Origin: Oerskovia flava
GTDB taxonomy: Bacteria > Actinomycetota > Actinomycetes > Actinomycetales > Cellulomonadaceae
Direction: 5' to 3'
DNA length: 64,000 bases
NCBI RefSeq assembly: GCF_026163685.1
Contig: NZ_JAOXSR010000005.1
Location: 222,351 to 286,350 of the forward strand
The position numbers and the translations under genes were made by a program. The notes beneath the pieces were generated by a model. It was not told the origin of the DNA. It saw only the letters and a program-made list of their open reading frames with translations, and searched no databases. This document shows, piece by piece, positions 1-9,159 of the stretch (positions are counted from its first letter, which is position 1; each line of letters opens with the position of its first letter).

Positions 1-186
1 CTCGGCCTCACCGGCGAACGCCCGTCGTTCCCGCCGGGCCTCGCGGCGCGCGTCGTCGCACGGCTGTTCCCCGAGGCGCCCGACGGCCCCGCCGACGACG
101 TGCTCGTGTGGTGCACGGGGCGGGGCACGCTCCCCGGGCTCCCGCGCCAGACCCGCTGGCGCTGGGACTCCACGGTCCGCGCCTGA
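1..186 (+). CDS. C-terminal end of an unidentified protein (partial)
   Basis: An open frame runs from the first base of the window to a TGA and gives the last 61 residues of a protein whose start lies outside. The tail contains VWCTGRGTLPGLPRQ. This weakly recalls the C-terminal part of mycothiol-dependent maleylpyruvate isomerase-like (DinB/MDMPI) proteins of actinobacteria, which often have a similar CTGR...LPG stretch. That similarity is from memory and too short to assign a function. Codon use is that of the neighbouring genes, so the frame is probably real. Confidence 0.6.
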   Translation, partial: LGLTGERPSFPPGLAARVVARLFPEAPDGPADDVLVWCTGRGTLPGLPRQTRWRWDSTVRA

Positions 187-198
187 GCGCCGACGACC

Positions 199-1314
199 TC
201 ACCCGGTGAGGAGCAGCACGGCGCCCAGCGAGACACCGCTGACGACGACGGCCGACGCCGCGCCGAGCACCAGGGCCCGACGCCCGGTGCGGACCAGGTG
301 CGGGACGTCGACGCCGAGCCCCATGGCGAACATGGCCGCCGTGAACAGCACGGTCGTCACGGTCGCGCTCGCCTCGACCCACCCGGCAGGCACGACACCG
401 AGGCTCGCCACCACGACGGCCGCGAGGAAGCCCACGACGAACAGAGGCACGGGCGAGACCCGCCGTGCGACCGGCCCGGTCTCGGTGTCGGCACGCGCGC
501 TGCGTGCCGCGGCGAACCCGGCGACGGTCACGATCGGCGCGAGGAGGACGACGCGGGCGAGCTTGCTCACGGTCGCCGTGGCCAGCGCGACCGCCGACAC
601 GGTCCCCGCGGCCGTGACGACCTGCGCGACCTCCTGGACGCTCGCCCCGATCCACAACCCGGTCTGCTCGGCGTCGAGCCCCACGAGACCCGCCAGCCAC
701 GGCAGGACGACGATCGCGAGCGACCCGTAGACCGTGACCAGGGCGAGCGCGGTCGCGGCGGGCGACGCGTCGTCGGGCTCTCGGCGGTCCAAAACGCCCC
801 GCATCGCGGAGATGGCGGCCGCGCCGCAGACGGAGAACCCCGTCGCGACGAGCAGCACGGTCGCGCGCGGAAGGCGCAACCAGCGACCGACGGCGCACGT
901 CGCACCGAACGTGACGGCGACCGTGACGGCGACGACCGTCAGGCCGCGCCACCCGAGACCCAGCACCTGCGGGACGGAGAGCTGCAGCCCCAAGAGAACG
1001 ACCCCCGCCCGCAGCACGTGCGTCGCGACCCAGCGGGCCCCGGCGTCGAGCGGGGCAGCACCGGGGCGAGCGGTACCGCGCGGCCGACCGGCCGACGAGC
1101 GGGTCGACGCACCCCGGACGGACCCGACAACGGACCCGGCGACGAGCGCGATCACCAGGGGCGAGACGCCGGGCAGCAGACGGGCGGCGAGGAGCACGCC
1201 GACGGTCGCGAGGACGCACAGCGCGATCCCGGCCGGCGTCCCGCGCCTGCTGGGGGCCGCGGCGGCGCGCGCCGGTGCGGCGGTGCGCACGAGGGTGCCG
1301 GGGGGCGGGGTCAT
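199..1314 (-). CDS. YeiH family putative sulfate exporter
   Basis: 371-residue integral membrane protein of the UPF0324/YeiH family. It has about ten hydrophobic segments, starting after a proline/alanine-rich N terminus, and ends in a hydrophobic helix. The conserved family stretches are visible around GVVLLGLQLSVPQVLGLGW and SVCGAAAISA. The ATG at 1314 is preceded by GGGAGG at a normal distance; the frame stays open far upstream into the LysR gene, but those codons lack membrane character. Members are annotated as sulfate exporters from weak evidence, so the substrate is uncertain. It is divergent from the LysR gene 69 bases away, the usual arrangement for a yeiH gene controlled by a YeiE-type regulator. 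Confidence 0.85.
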   Translation of the reverse strand: MTPPPGTLVRTAAPARAAAAPSRRGTPAGIALCVLATVGVLLAARLLPGVSPLVIALVAGSVVGSVRGASTRSSAGRPRGTARPGAAPLDAGARWVATHVLRAGVVLLGLQLSVPQVLGLGWRGLTVVAVTVAVTFGATCAVGRWLRLPRATVLLVATGFSVCGAAAISAMRGVLDRREPDDASPAATALALVTVYGSLAIVVLPWLAGLVGLDAEQTGLWIGASVQEVAQVVTAAGTVSAVALATATVSKLARVVLLAPIVTVAGFAAARSARADTETGPVARRVSPVPLFVVGFLAAVVVASLGVVPAGWVEASATVTTVLFTAAMFAMGLGVDVPHLVRTGRRALVLGAASAVVVSGVSLGAVLLLTG

Positions 1315-1371
1315 GCTGCCAGCCTCCCCGGTCCGGGGGCCGGCCAGAAGGCCGGATGCGGCACCGAACCA

Positions 1372-1377
1372 TAGGAT
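1372..1377 (+). promoter_or_regulatory. leaderless -10 box of the LysR gene
   Basis: TAGGAT lies six bases before the ATG, so the transcript would begin at or next to the start codon. No Shine-Dalgarno sequence fits between them. Confidence 0.55.
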
Positions 1378-1383
1378 GAGGCT

Positions 1384-2334
1384 ATGGCTCAGCCGTCGCG
1401 TACCGCCCGGGCGCCGCTCGGACTGCTCGAGGTGCTCGTCGCGACGGACTCGCACGGCTCGATCAGCGCCGCGGCCCGCTCCCTCGGGCTCACCCAGCCG
1501 AGCGCCTCGGCCGGGCTGCGCCGCCTGGAACGGCACCTCGGCCTCGAGCTCGTGACCCGCACGCCCCGCGGTGCGGTCCTCACCGAGACAGGGCGGGCGA
1601 CGGCGACGTGGGCCCGCGAGGTGATCGAGGCGTCCGACCGCCTCGAGACGTCGGCCGCGGCCCTGCGGGAGGCGCCGGACGAGCGTGTCCGCCTCGCGGC
1701 GAGCCTGACGATCGCCGAGTACCTCGCGCCGCGGTGGCTCGCCACGCTCGCCCTCTCCGGGCCGCAGCACCGTGCGCCCGACGTCGAGCTCCTCGTCCGC
1801 AACTCGCAGGCGGTCATGGACCTCGTCCTGGCCGGCGACGCCGAGCTCGGGTTCGTCGAGAGCTCGAGCCTGCGGCGCGGGCTGCGCAGCCGCACGCTCG
1901 CCCACGACGAGCTGGTCGCGGTCGTCGGTCCCGCCCACCCGTGGGCGACCCGACGGCGCCGGTCCGTGACGGTGGACGAGCTCGTCGCGAGCGACCTGGT
2001 GGTCCGGGAGTCCGGCTCGGGCACCCGCGAGATCCTCGAGAAGGCCCTCCTGACGGCCGGGACGGCCCTCCCCGGGCACCTGGCCCACCTCGGGTCGACG
2101 GCGGCGCTCAAGACGGCCGTGCAGTACGCGGGCGCCGTGTCGGTGCTGTCGCGCCTCACCGTCGCCGACGACCTCGCGCGGGGCACGCTCGTCGCGGTGC
2201 CCGTCCCCGGCCTCGACCTGGCCCGCCGGCTGCGCATGGTGTGGAAGGACGGGACGGACCTGTCCGCCGCCGCGCGGCGCATCGCCGCGGTCGCCACGTC
2301 GTCGGCAGGTCAGGCGGGTCAGCCCACCGGCTGA
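1384..2334 (+). CDS. LysR family transcriptional regulator
   Basis: 316-residue LysR-type regulator. The N-terminal winged helix-turn-helix is clear (residues about 12-70, with SISAAARSLGLTQPSASAGL as the recognition region), followed by a substrate-binding domain with the periplasmic-binding-protein fold to about residue 300. It is divergent from the YeiH-type transporter, which suggests that it controls that gene and perhaps itself. In E. coli the corresponding regulator YeiE is linked to sulfur or sulfite homeostasis; whether the same effector applies here is inference. The ATG is supported by the leaderless -10 box directly upstream. Confidence 0.9.
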   Translation: MAQPSRTARAPLGLLEVLVATDSHGSISAAARSLGLTQPSASAGLRRLERHLGLELVTRTPRGAVLTETGRATATWAREVIEASDRLETSAAALREAPDERVRLAASLTIAEYLAPRWLATLALSGPQHRAPDVELLVRNSQAVMDLVLAGDAELGFVESSSLRRGLRSRTLAHDELVAVVGPAHPWATRRRRSVTVDELVASDLVVRESGSGTREILEKALLTAGTALPGHLAHLGSTAALKTAVQYAGAVSVLSRLTVADDLARGTLVAVPVPGLDLARRLRMVWKDGTDLSAAARRIAAVATSSAGQAGQPTG

Positions 2335-2370
2335 CCTGATGTCTCAGGCGGTAGCCAACTGCCCGATGTC

Positions 2371-3132
2371 TCAGGCGGTAGCCGACAGCCCGAGCACGCC
2401 CGGCAGCTCGGCGAGCGAGCCGATGACGGGCACGCCCGACGCCCGGGCCGCGAGCGGGTCCTCCGGGTGCGGTCCGCCGCGACGGGCGCCGGGACGGTCG
2501 AGCCACACCCCGACGAGGCCGGCACCGCGGGCGCCGAGCGCGTCGACGTCGAGCTCGTCGCCGACGTACGCCGTGCGCTCGGGCGGGGTCCCGAGCCGGC
2601 GGCACGCCTCGAGGAACACCCGCGGGTCGGGCTTGCCGACGCCGAGCGTGTCGACCCCGACCAGCAGCGGGACGTGCCCGAGCCCGGCGCTCTTCAGCTT
2701 GCGGGTCTGCAGCTCGGTCGCGGCGTTGGACAACGAGCCGACCCGGACGCCCGCGACGGCGAGGTCGGCGAGCACCTGCGCTGCGTCGTCGTGCGCGGTC
2801 CACGACGCCTCGAAGGCACCCCAGAACACGGACAACCACGCGGCGTAGCCGTCGTCGTCGAGCGTCGCGCCGCCGAACGCGTCCTGCAGCTCGTTCGCCC
2901 GGCGCATCCGTTGCGTGTCGTACCCGAGCTCGCCGCGCGTGTAGGCGCGGTAGTGCCCGTTCGGGTCGGCGCGCCAGAGCGCCAGGGCCTCGCCGTAGCG
3001 GTCGGGCGGGAGGTCCGGGAGGTGCACCCGGGCCACGGCGTCGATCGCGGCCGCGAAGGCCGCCTGCGTGTCGACGAGGGTGTCGTCGATGTCGAAGAGC
3101 ACCCCCTCGACGGGCGGTGGGGCGAGCGTCAC
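2371..3132 (-). CDS. HAD family hydrolase
   Basis: 253-residue haloacid-dehalogenase superfamily phosphatase. Motif I is [13 protein letters not shown] near the N terminus (residues 9-21, the nucleophile being the first Asp of DIDD), motif II is in GSLSNAA, and motif III/IV is VGKPDPRVF followed by [18 protein letters not shown]. The cap region between motifs I and II is of the C1 helical type. The start is the GTG at 3132, which overlaps the stop codon of gltX by four bases (GTGA), so the two genes are translationally coupled. The substrate is unknown; the family includes phosphoglycolate- and nucleotide-phosphatases. Confidence 0.88.
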   Translation of the reverse strand: MTLAPPPVEGVLFDIDDTLVDTQAAFAAAIDAVARVHLPDLPPDRYGEALALWRADPNGHYRAYTRGELGYDTQRMRRANELQDAFGGATLDDDGYAAWLSVFWGAFEASWTAHDDAAQVLADLAVAGVRVGSLSNAATELQTRKLKSAGLGHVPLLVGVDTLGVGKPDPRVFLEACRRLGTPPERTAYVGDELDVDALGARGAGLVGVWLDRPGARRGGPHPEDPLAARASGVPVIGSLAELPGVLGLSATA

Positions 3133-4628
3133 AGGGAGTCCCGCAGGCTCGTCAGACGCGCGAGCGTCGAGCCCTTCCCGAGGATCTCCATCGACTCGAA
3201 GAGTGGCGGCGACACGCGTCGACCCGTCAGGGCGACACGCAGCGGGGTGAACGCGAACCGCGGCTTGACGCCCATGCCCTCGACGATCGCGGCGCGCAGC
3301 ACCTCCTGGATCGGCTCGGCGGCGAACTGCTCGAGCGCGTCGAGGCTCTCGACGGCGGCCGTGAGGATCTCCTTCGCGTCGTCGCGCAGCGCACCGCGCG
3401 CGTCGTCCTCGACGACGACGTCCGCGTCCGCCACGAACAGGAAGCCGAGCATGCCCTGGGCCTCGCCGAGCAGGACCATCCGCTCCTGCACGAGGGGCGC
3501 ACCGGCGTCGAGCAGGCCGCGGTCCCGGGCGTCGAGGTCGGCGTAGGAGTCCGCGGGGACGAACCCGCCGGCGTGCAGGTACGGCACGAGGCGGTCGCGG
3601 AAGTCGTCCGGGGCGAGCAGGCGCACGTGCGTGGCGTTGATGGCCTCGGCCTTCTTCAGGTCGAAGCGTGCCGGGTTCGGGATGACGTCGTGCACGTCGA
3701 ACGCCTCGATCATCTCCGTCACCGAGAAGATGTCGTTGTCCGGGGAGATCGACCAGCCGAGCAGCGCCAGGTAGTTGAGCAGACCCTCCGGCGTGAAGCC
3801 GCGCTCGCGGTGCAGGAAGAGGTTGGACTCCGGGTCGCGCTTGGAGAGCTTCTTGTTGCCCTCCCCCATGACGTACGGCAGGTGGCCGAACTCCGGCATG
3901 ACCTGCGCCACGCCGAGCTCGAGGAGCGCGCGGTAGAGCGCGACCTGGCGCGGGGTCGAGGAGAGCAGGTCCTCGCCGCGCAGCACGTGGGTGATCCCCA
4001 TGAGGGCGTCGTCGACGGGGTTGACGAGCGTGTACAGCGGCTGACCGTTCGCCCGGACGATGACGAAGTCCGGCACGGAGCCGGCGGCGAAGGTGATCTC
4101 GCCGCGCACGAGGTCGGTGAACGTCACGTCCTCGTCGGGCATCCGCAGACGCAGGACGGGCTCGCGCCCCTCGGCGCGGAAGCGGGCCTTCTGCTCCTCG
4201 GTCAGGGTGCGGTCGAAGCCGTCGTAGCCCATGGCCTTCGGGCGGCCCGCGGCGACGTTGCGCGCCTCGGTCTCCTCCGGCGTGGAGAACGACTCGTAGG
4301 CGTAGCCGCCCTCCACCAGCCTCGCGACGACGTCGGTGTACAGGTCCGTGCGCTGCGACTGCCGGTACGGCTCGTGCGGGCCGCCGACCTCGACGCCCTC
4401 GTCCCAGTCGAGGCCGAGCCAGCGCAGCGCGTCGAGGAGCTGGTCGTAGCTCTCCTGCGAGTCGCGCGCGGCGTCGGTGTCCTCGATGCGGAACACGAAC
4501 GTGCCGCCCGTGTGCCGGGCGTAGGCCCAGTTGAACAGCGCGGTGCGGATCAGACCGACGTGCGGGGTGCCGGTCGGGGACGGGCAGAAGCGGACACGGA
4601 CGGGCGAGGTGCCGGGAGCGGGGATCAC
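3129..4628 (-). CDS. gltX: glutamate--tRNA ligase
   Basis: 499-residue class I aminoacyl-tRNA synthetase that charges tRNA(Glu). The signature motifs are present: [19 protein letters not shown] near the N terminus (the HIGH motif as HVGL) and KKLSKRDP for the KMSKS loop. The length matches the usual 480-500 residues. The start is the GTG at 4628, chosen because a TACCCT box lies exactly six bases upstream and because homology begins directly after it; the frame stays open far upstream without similarity. It is co-transcribed with the downstream HAD hydrolase and divergent from the glutaminase gene. As the only Glu/Gln-type synthetase in view, and with gatCAB present at the right end of the window, it probably also misacylates tRNA(Gln). 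Confidence 0.96.
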   Translation of the reverse strand: MIPAPGTSPVRVRFCPSPTGTPHVGLIRTALFNWAYARHTGGTFVFRIEDTDAARDSQESYDQLLDALRWLGLDWDEGVEVGGPHEPYRQSQRTDLYTDVVARLVEGGYAYESFSTPEETEARNVAAGRPKAMGYDGFDRTLTEEQKARFRAEGREPVLRLRMPDEDVTFTDLVRGEITFAAGSVPDFVIVRANGQPLYTLVNPVDDALMGITHVLRGEDLLSSTPRQVALYRALLELGVAQVMPEFGHLPYVMGEGNKKLSKRDPESNLFLHRERGFTPEGLLNYLALLGWSISPDNDIFSVTEMIEAFDVHDVIPNPARFDLKKAEAINATHVRLLAPDDFRDRLVPYLHAGGFVPADSYADLDARDRGLLDAGAPLVQERMVLLGEAQGMLGFLFVADADVVVEDDARGALRDDAKEILTAAVESLDALEQFAAEPIQEVLRAAIVEGMGVKPRFAFTPLRVALTGRRVSPPLFESMEILGKGSTLARLTSLRDSL

Positions 4629-4634
4629 GGCACC

Positions 4635-4640
4635 AGGGTA
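4635..4640 (-). promoter_or_regulatory. leaderless -10 box of gltX
   Basis: TACCCT on the minus strand, six bases before the GTG start. It lies back to back with the -10 box of glsA, the two start codons being only 54 bases apart. Confidence 0.6.
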
Positions 4641-4669
4641 TCGGCGTCGCGCATCCGCCCCGTGCCCGG

Positions 4670-4675
4670 CACAAT
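4670..4675 (+). promoter_or_regulatory. leaderless -10 box of glsA
   Basis: CACAAT seven bases before the ATG of the glutaminase gene. Confidence 0.55.
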
Positions 4676-4682
4676 CTCCGGT

Positions 4683-6068
4683 ATGAGCCCCCCTGCGCAG
4701 CCCAGCATGCGACCGACCGGCGCGGGAGAGCTGATCACCGACACGCTCGACGTGGTGCACGACCGGTTCAGCGCGTCGGAGGGCGGCGAGCTGGCGTCGT
4801 ACATCCCCGAGCTCGCGACGGCCGACCCGGGCCTGTTCGGCATCGCGGTCGCTTCCGTGACGGGGAACGTCTACGTCTCCGGGGACGCCGACGTACCGTT
4901 CACGATCCAGTCGCTGTCGAAGCCGTTCGTCTTCGCCCTCGCGCTGCGCGACCTGGGGCTGGAGGAGGTGCTCGTCCGCGTCGGGGCGGAGCCGAGCGGC
5001 GAGGGCTTCAGCTCGATCCGCCTCGAGCCGGGCACCGGCCGGCCGCCGAACCCCATGGTCAACGCGGGCGCCATCGTCACGACGTCGCTCGTCGACGCGC
5101 CCGACGAGGCCGCGCGCTTCGAGCGCATCCGCGCCGAGCTCGGGGCGTTCGCCGGCCGGGAGCTCGACGTCGATGAGCGGGTCTACGCGTCCGAGGCCGC
5201 GACCGGCGACCGCAACCGCGCGATCGCCTACCTCATGCACGGCGCGGGGTCGTTGCAGGCCGACGTCGAGGGCACGCTCGGCACCTACTTCCGCCAGTGC
5301 TCGGTGCTCGTCACCGCGCGCGACCTCGCCGTCATGGCGGCGACCCTCGCGAACGGCGGCGTGAACCCCGTCACGGGCGTCGAGGTCGTCGAGGAGCACG
5401 TCGCGGAGCGGGTCCTGGCCGTCATGGCGACGTGCGGCATGTACGACTACGCGGGCGAGTGGCTGCTGCGCGCCGGGCTGCCGGCCAAGAGCGGCGTCTC
5501 GGGCGGTCTGGTGTGCGCGGGCGTCGGCCAGTTCGGGCTGGGCCTGTTCAGCCCGCCCCTCGACGCGCGCGGCAACAGCGTGCGCTCCGTGGCCGCCGCG
5601 CAGGAGATCTCCCGCCGGTTCGACCTGCATCTGATGCACCGTCCCGACCGGGACGTCTCGGCCCTGTACCGCTCGACCCGGGTGGACCGGCTGCGGCAGC
5701 TCGCGCACCGTACGCCCGGCCAGCGGCGCCGGCTGCGCGACCTCGGCTCGGCGATCTCCGTGCGGGCGGTCCAGGGTTCGGTGGAGTTCGCGGCGGCCGA
5801 GTCGATCCTGCGGTCCGTCGACGAGCTGCCCTCGCCGCTGCCGGACGGCGAGTGCTGGCTGATCCTCGACCTGTCACGCGCCTCGCGCGTCATCAGCCTC
5901 GGCGCACAGCTCCTCGGCGGGCTCGTGGAGCGGCTGCAGTCGCAGCGGGTCCACGTGGTGGTGGTGGACCCGTTCGAGCGAGGGCTCGTCACGGGGGTCG
6001 AGCACCGGACGACCACCTTCGAGGACGCCCAGCGCTGGTGCGAGGACCAGCTGCTCGCGACGGCCTGA
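4683..6068 (+). CDS. glsA: glutaminase A with C-terminal STAS domain
   Basis: 461-residue protein. Residues about 15-315 are a serine-dependent beta-lactamase-fold glutaminase that hydrolyses glutamine to glutamate and ammonia. The catalytic S-x-x-K is SLSK at residues 77-80, followed by NPMVNAGAI and later SGVSGG, all conserved in the family. Bacterial GlsA is usually about 310 residues. Here a roughly 110-residue STAS (anti-sigma-factor antagonist-like) domain follows, ending in the [11 protein letters not shown] region. The fusion is known in some actinobacteria and proteobacteria; what the STAS part senses is unknown. The gene is divergent from gltX, placing glutamate production beside glutamate use. 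Confidence 0.92.
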   Translation: MSPPAQPSMRPTGAGELITDTLDVVHDRFSASEGGELASYIPELATADPGLFGIAVASVTGNVYVSGDADVPFTIQSLSKPFVFALALRDLGLEEVLVRVGAEPSGEGFSSIRLEPGTGRPPNPMVNAGAIVTTSLVDAPDEAARFERIRAELGAFAGRELDVDERVYASEAATGDRNRAIAYLMHGAGSLQADVEGTLGTYFRQCSVLVTARDLAVMAATLANGGVNPVTGVEVVEEHVAERVLAVMATCGMYDYAGEWLLRAGLPAKSGVSGGLVCAGVGQFGLGLFSPPLDARGNSVRSVAAAQEISRRFDLHLMHRPDRDVSALYRSTRVDRLRQLAHRTPGQRRRLRDLGSAISVRAVQGSVEFAAAESILRSVDELPSPLPDGECWLILDLSRASRVISLGAQLLGGLVERLQSQRVHVVVVDPFERGLVTGVEHRTTTFEDAQRWCEDQLLATA

Positions 6069-6075
6069 ACCGGCG

Positions 6076-6858
6076 TCAGTCCCGCCGGACGACCGGGTTG
6101 CTCAGCACGCCCAGGCCCTCGACCTCGCACTCGACCCGGTCGCCCGCCTCGATCGCGCCGACCCCGGCGGGCGTGCCCGTGAGGATGACGTCGCCGGGCA
6201 GCAGGGTGAACGCCTCGGAGATGTACGAGACCAGGTACGGGATGTCGAAGACCATGTCCCGGGTGCGGCCGTCCTGGCGCAGCTCGCCGTTGACCCGGCT
6301 GCGCACGGCGACGTCCTCGGGGTCGAGATCGGTGTCGATCCACGGCCCCAGCGGGCACGCGGAGTCGAAGCCCTTCGCGCGGGCCCACTGCCCGTCGGTG
6401 CGCTGGGCGTCGCGCGCGGTCACGTCGTTCGCGACCGTGTAGCCGAGGATGTACGACGCCGCGGCCTGCGGGGACACGTCCTTCGCGAGCCGGCCGATGA
6501 CGACCGCGAGCTCGGCCTCGTAGCTGGCCTCGCGCGTGAAGCCGGGCAGCACGATCGGGTCGTCCGGGCCGACGACCGAGGTGTTGGGCTTGAAGAAGAC
6601 CAGCGGGCGCGAGGGCACCTCGCCGCCCATCTCCTCGGCGTGCGCGGCGTAGTTCTTGCCCACGGCGACGATCTTGGAACGCGGGATGACCGGCGCGAGG
6701 AGCCGGACGCCGTCGCCCAGCTCGAGCCGCTCACCCGTCGGTGCGACGGGCATGTACAGCGGGTCCCCGTTGAGGACCGCGAGGTAGGTGGTTCCCGCCT
6801 CCTCCTGCACGAGGCCGTAGCGGGGGTCGTCTCCGGTGGTGAATCTGGCGATGCGCAC
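6076..6858 (-). CDS. fumarylacetoacetate hydrolase family protein
   Basis: 260-residue FAH-superfamily enzyme with a short N-terminal segment and the metal-binding core. The Glu/Asp ligands of the core are visible in REASYEAELAVVIG and in YTVANDVTARDAQ, and the C-terminal GDVILTGTPAGVG motif is intact. The family covers hydrolases, decarboxylases and isomerases of C-C bonds in beta-diketo acids, and no aromatic-degradation genes are adjacent, so the substrate is open. In many actinobacteria this gene stands directly upstream of gltX; here the glutaminase gene has come between them. The GTG at 6858 is set by a TACGCT box six bases upstream. Confidence 0.9.
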   Translation of the reverse strand: MRIARFTTGDDPRYGLVQEEAGTTYLAVLNGDPLYMPVAPTGERLELGDGVRLLAPVIPRSKIVAVGKNYAAHAEEMGGEVPSRPLVFFKPNTSVVGPDDPIVLPGFTREASYEAELAVVIGRLAKDVSPQAAASYILGYTVANDVTARDAQRTDGQWARAKGFDSACPLGPWIDTDLDPEDVAVRSRVNGELRQDGRTRDMVFDIPYLVSYISEAFTLLPGDVILTGTPAGVGAIEAGDRVECEVEGLGVLSNPVVRRD

Positions 6859-6864
6859 GGGTTC

Positions 6865-6870
6865 AGCGTA
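6865..6870 (-). promoter_or_regulatory. leaderless -10 box of the FAH-family gene
   Basis: TACGCT on the minus strand, six bases before the GTG start codon. Confidence 0.55.
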
Positions 6871-6908
6871 CCGGCGCCCCGGACCCGGGCACGCCCGGAC
6901 GCGCGCCC

Positions 6909-7790
6909 TCAGACCCGGGCGAGGACCTCGCCGTGCAGCAGCGCGAACCAGCCGTCGGGCTCCTCGGCCCAGCGCAGCCAGTCCTGGGCGAGCAGCTCGA
7001 GGGCGACGTCGTCCGCGAGCGCCGACTCCTGCGCCTGGACGGCGAAGTTCGACGCCACACAGCGCTCGGCCCACAGTGCTCCCCACCAGGCACGGTCCTC
7101 GGGCGTCGCGTAGCACCACACGCCCGCCGAGGGCACGATCCCGGCCGGGTCGAACCCGGCCTCCTGGACCCAGGAGAACAGGCGGCGGCCGGCGTCGGCC
7201 TCGTACCCGTAGGCGTGGGTGACCTCGTGGTAGAGGGTGTTCCACTCGGTCAGACCGGCGGACTCGGGGTACCAGGTCATCGCGGCGTAGTCGGCGTCGC
7301 GCACGGCGACGAGGCCGCCGGGCCGGGCGACGCGCTTGAGCTCGCGCAGCGCGGCGACGGGGTCGGAGAGGTGCTGGAGGAGCTGGTGGGCGAAGACGAC
7401 GTCGAACGAGGCGTCGGCGAACGGGAGCTCGTAGGCGTTGGCCTGCTGGAACGAGAGGTTCTGCGCGCCGCGCTCGGCGGCGAGCTCGCGCGCGCTGGTG
7501 AGCACCGCGGCCGAGGCGTCGACACCGACGACCCGGCCCTGGGGCAGGCGCTCGGCCAGGTCGACCGTGACGGTCGCCGGTCCGCAGCCCACGTCGAGGA
7601 GCGTCATGTCGGTCCGCAGGTGCGGCAGCAGGAACCCGGCGGAGTTCTCGGCGGTGCGCCAGCGGTGCGACCGGAGCACCGACTCGTGGTGCCCGTGGGT
7701 GTACGACTCGGACTCCTTGCGGGGGTTGCTCCCCGTGGCCCCGGTGGGGGCGTCGGGGGACGCGACGTCGCGCGGGTGGGTATCCGTCAT
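6909..7790 (-). CDS. class I SAM-dependent methyltransferase
   Basis: 293-residue methyltransferase of the UbiE/COQ5-like class I fold. Motif I is LLDVGCGPATV (GxGx at residues 67-70), the acidic post-I residue is in VVGVDASA, and FDVVFAHQLLQHLSDP and RVARPGGLVAVRD match motifs IV and post-IV. No membrane segment or extra domain is seen. The acceptor substrate cannot be told. It is divergent from the DUF418-type gene. Confidence 0.88.
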   Translation of the reverse strand: MTDTHPRDVASPDAPTGATGSNPRKESESYTHGHHESVLRSHRWRTAENSAGFLLPHLRTDMTLLDVGCGPATVTVDLAERLPQGRVVGVDASAAVLTSARELAAERGAQNLSFQQANAYELPFADASFDVVFAHQLLQHLSDPVAALRELKRVARPGGLVAVRDADYAAMTWYPESAGLTEWNTLYHEVTHAYGYEADAGRRLFSWVQEAGFDPAGIVPSAGVWCYATPEDRAWWGALWAERCVASNFAVQAQESALADDVALELLAQDWLRWAEEPDGWFALLHGEVLARV

Positions 7791-7796
7791 ACCCGC

Positions 7797-7802
7797 ACCG
7801 TA
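7797..7802 (-). promoter_or_regulatory. leaderless -10 box of the methyltransferase gene
   Basis: TACGGT on the minus strand, six bases before the ATG. Confidence 0.55.
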
Positions 7803-7910
7803 GATCTCCCGCGGGGCGTTCTCGACCCCGTTCTCACATCATGGGCGCGCCCGCGCGCTCCGCGGGACCGCGCGGGCGCGCGCCGTCGTGCACCGGGGCC
7901 CGCCGGGGCG

Positions 7911-7916
7911 CACAAT
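7911..7916 (+). promoter_or_regulatory. leaderless -10 box of the DUF418-type gene
   Basis: CACAAT, seven bases before the ATG. Confidence 0.5.
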
Positions 7917-7923
7917 CGCCCCC

Positions 7924-9150
7924 ATGACCTCACCCTCCGGCGAGCCGACCACCACGCCCGGCCGGGCACCCGCGGGCAGGCACCTCGAGCGGCTCCTGGG
8001 GGGCCCGGGTCGCGTGGCGGGGGTCGACGTCGCGCGCGGGATCGCCGTGCTCGGGATGTTCACCGCGCACGTGGGCTTCACCTCGGACGACCTCGGCGAG
8101 CTGTCCGGCTGGTTGTCGGTGTCGCACGGGCGGTCGTCGATCCTCTTCGCCCTCGTCGCGGGCGTCTCCCTCGCGCTCGTCTCGGGCCGTGAGAAGCCGC
8201 TCGTGGGCCTGCCCGCGCTGCAGGTCCGCACCCGCCTCCTCGTGCGCTCGGCGCTGCTGCTGGGTCTGGTGGCGCTGCTCGACCTGCTGGGCACGCGTGT
8301 CCTGCTCATCCTCGGCTTCTACGCCGCGTACTTCGTGCTGGCGCTTCCGTTCCTGCGGTGGTCACCGCGTCGGCTGCTCGGGCTCGCGGTCGCGCTGGGC
8401 GTCGTCGGGCCGCTCGTGACGTACTGGGGCGCCGAGGCGCTCGCCCGGTGGGGGCTGCGGCTGCCGCGCGACGGCTCGGGCGCGGTGACGGACTTCCTCG
8501 TCACGGGGCACTACCCGGCGGCGGTGTGGATGGCGTACGTGCTCGCCGGCATGGCGATCGGCCGCTGCGACCTCACCTCGCCCGTGCTGCGCTCGGTCCT
8601 CCTCACGGGCGGCCTGACCCTCGGGGTGGCGTGCACCGCCCTGTCGACGGCGATCGTGGGCTCGCTGGGCGGGGCCGACGACATCGAGCTGCGGGCAGCG
8701 GGCGCCTCCAGCCTGGGCTCGCCCCGGTCGTGGTCGGACCCCTGGCCGACGCCCGACTACCTCTGGCTCGCCGGCCCGCACACCGACACGAGCCTCGAGG
8801 TGTTCGGCTCCGGCGGGTTCGCGGTGGCGGTCCTGGGGCTGTGCCTGTTCGTCGGACGCCTCGGGTCACGGGTGCTCGCACCGGTCGCGGCCGTCGGCGC
8901 CATGGCCCTGACCGTGTACTCGCTGCAGATCGTCGTCATCTGGCGGTGGGGACCGCAGGCGCACGACCAGCTGACGAACACCCCGCTGCTGTGGCTGGTC
9001 GTCGCGTCGCTGGCGTTCGCCACCGTGTGGCGGTGGGCGCTGGGGCGCGGCCCGATCGAACGGCTCTTCGCAGAGGTCGCCGCCCGCGCGTCGTCGCTCG
9101 GCGGCGCCGAGCCCGCACCACGGGTGGGGAGCGGCACGGGCGCGTCGTAG
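7924..9150 (+). CDS. DUF418 / heparan-alpha-glucosaminide acetyltransferase-like membrane protein
   Basis: 408-residue polytopic membrane protein. The first helix region carries RVAGVDVARGIAVLGMFTAH, the hallmark of the DUF1624/DUF418 acyltransferase-like superfamily (Asp and Arg at the start of helix 1). About ten hydrophobic segments follow, with a conserved GMAIGR loop and an ending IERLFA, typical of DUF418. Such proteins are thought to move acyl groups across the membrane, but no substrate is known for this one. Its TAG stop codon forms part of the -10 box of the following aldo/keto reductase gene. Confidence 0.82.
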   Translation: MTSPSGEPTTTPGRAPAGRHLERLLGGPGRVAGVDVARGIAVLGMFTAHVGFTSDDLGELSGWLSVSHGRSSILFALVAGVSLALVSGREKPLVGLPALQVRTRLLVRSALLLGLVALLDLLGTRVLLILGFYAAYFVLALPFLRWSPRRLLGLAVALGVVGPLVTYWGAEALARWGLRLPRDGSGAVTDFLVTGHYPAAVWMAYVLAGMAIGRCDLTSPVLRSVLLTGGLTLGVACTALSTAIVGSLGGADDIELRAAGASSLGSPRSWSDPWPTPDYLWLAGPHTDTSLEVFGSGGFAVAVLGLCLFVGRLGSRVLAPVAAVGAMALTVYSLQIVVIWRWGPQAHDQLTNTPLLWLVVASLAFATVWRWALGRGPIERLFAEVAARASSLGGAEPAPRVGSGTGAS

Positions 9151-9153
9151 GGT
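9148..9153 (+). promoter_or_regulatory. leaderless -10 box of the aldo/keto reductase gene
   Basis: TAGGGT six bases before the ATG; its first three bases are the stop codon of the preceding gene. Confidence 0.5.
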
Positions 9154-9159
9154 CGGCCC

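Noticed and set aside
3117..6068. A very long open frame on the plus strand, mostly antisense to gltX
   Set aside because: Only the part from 4683 shows family motifs (glutaminase-STAS). The rest is the mirror frame usual in GC-rich DNA.
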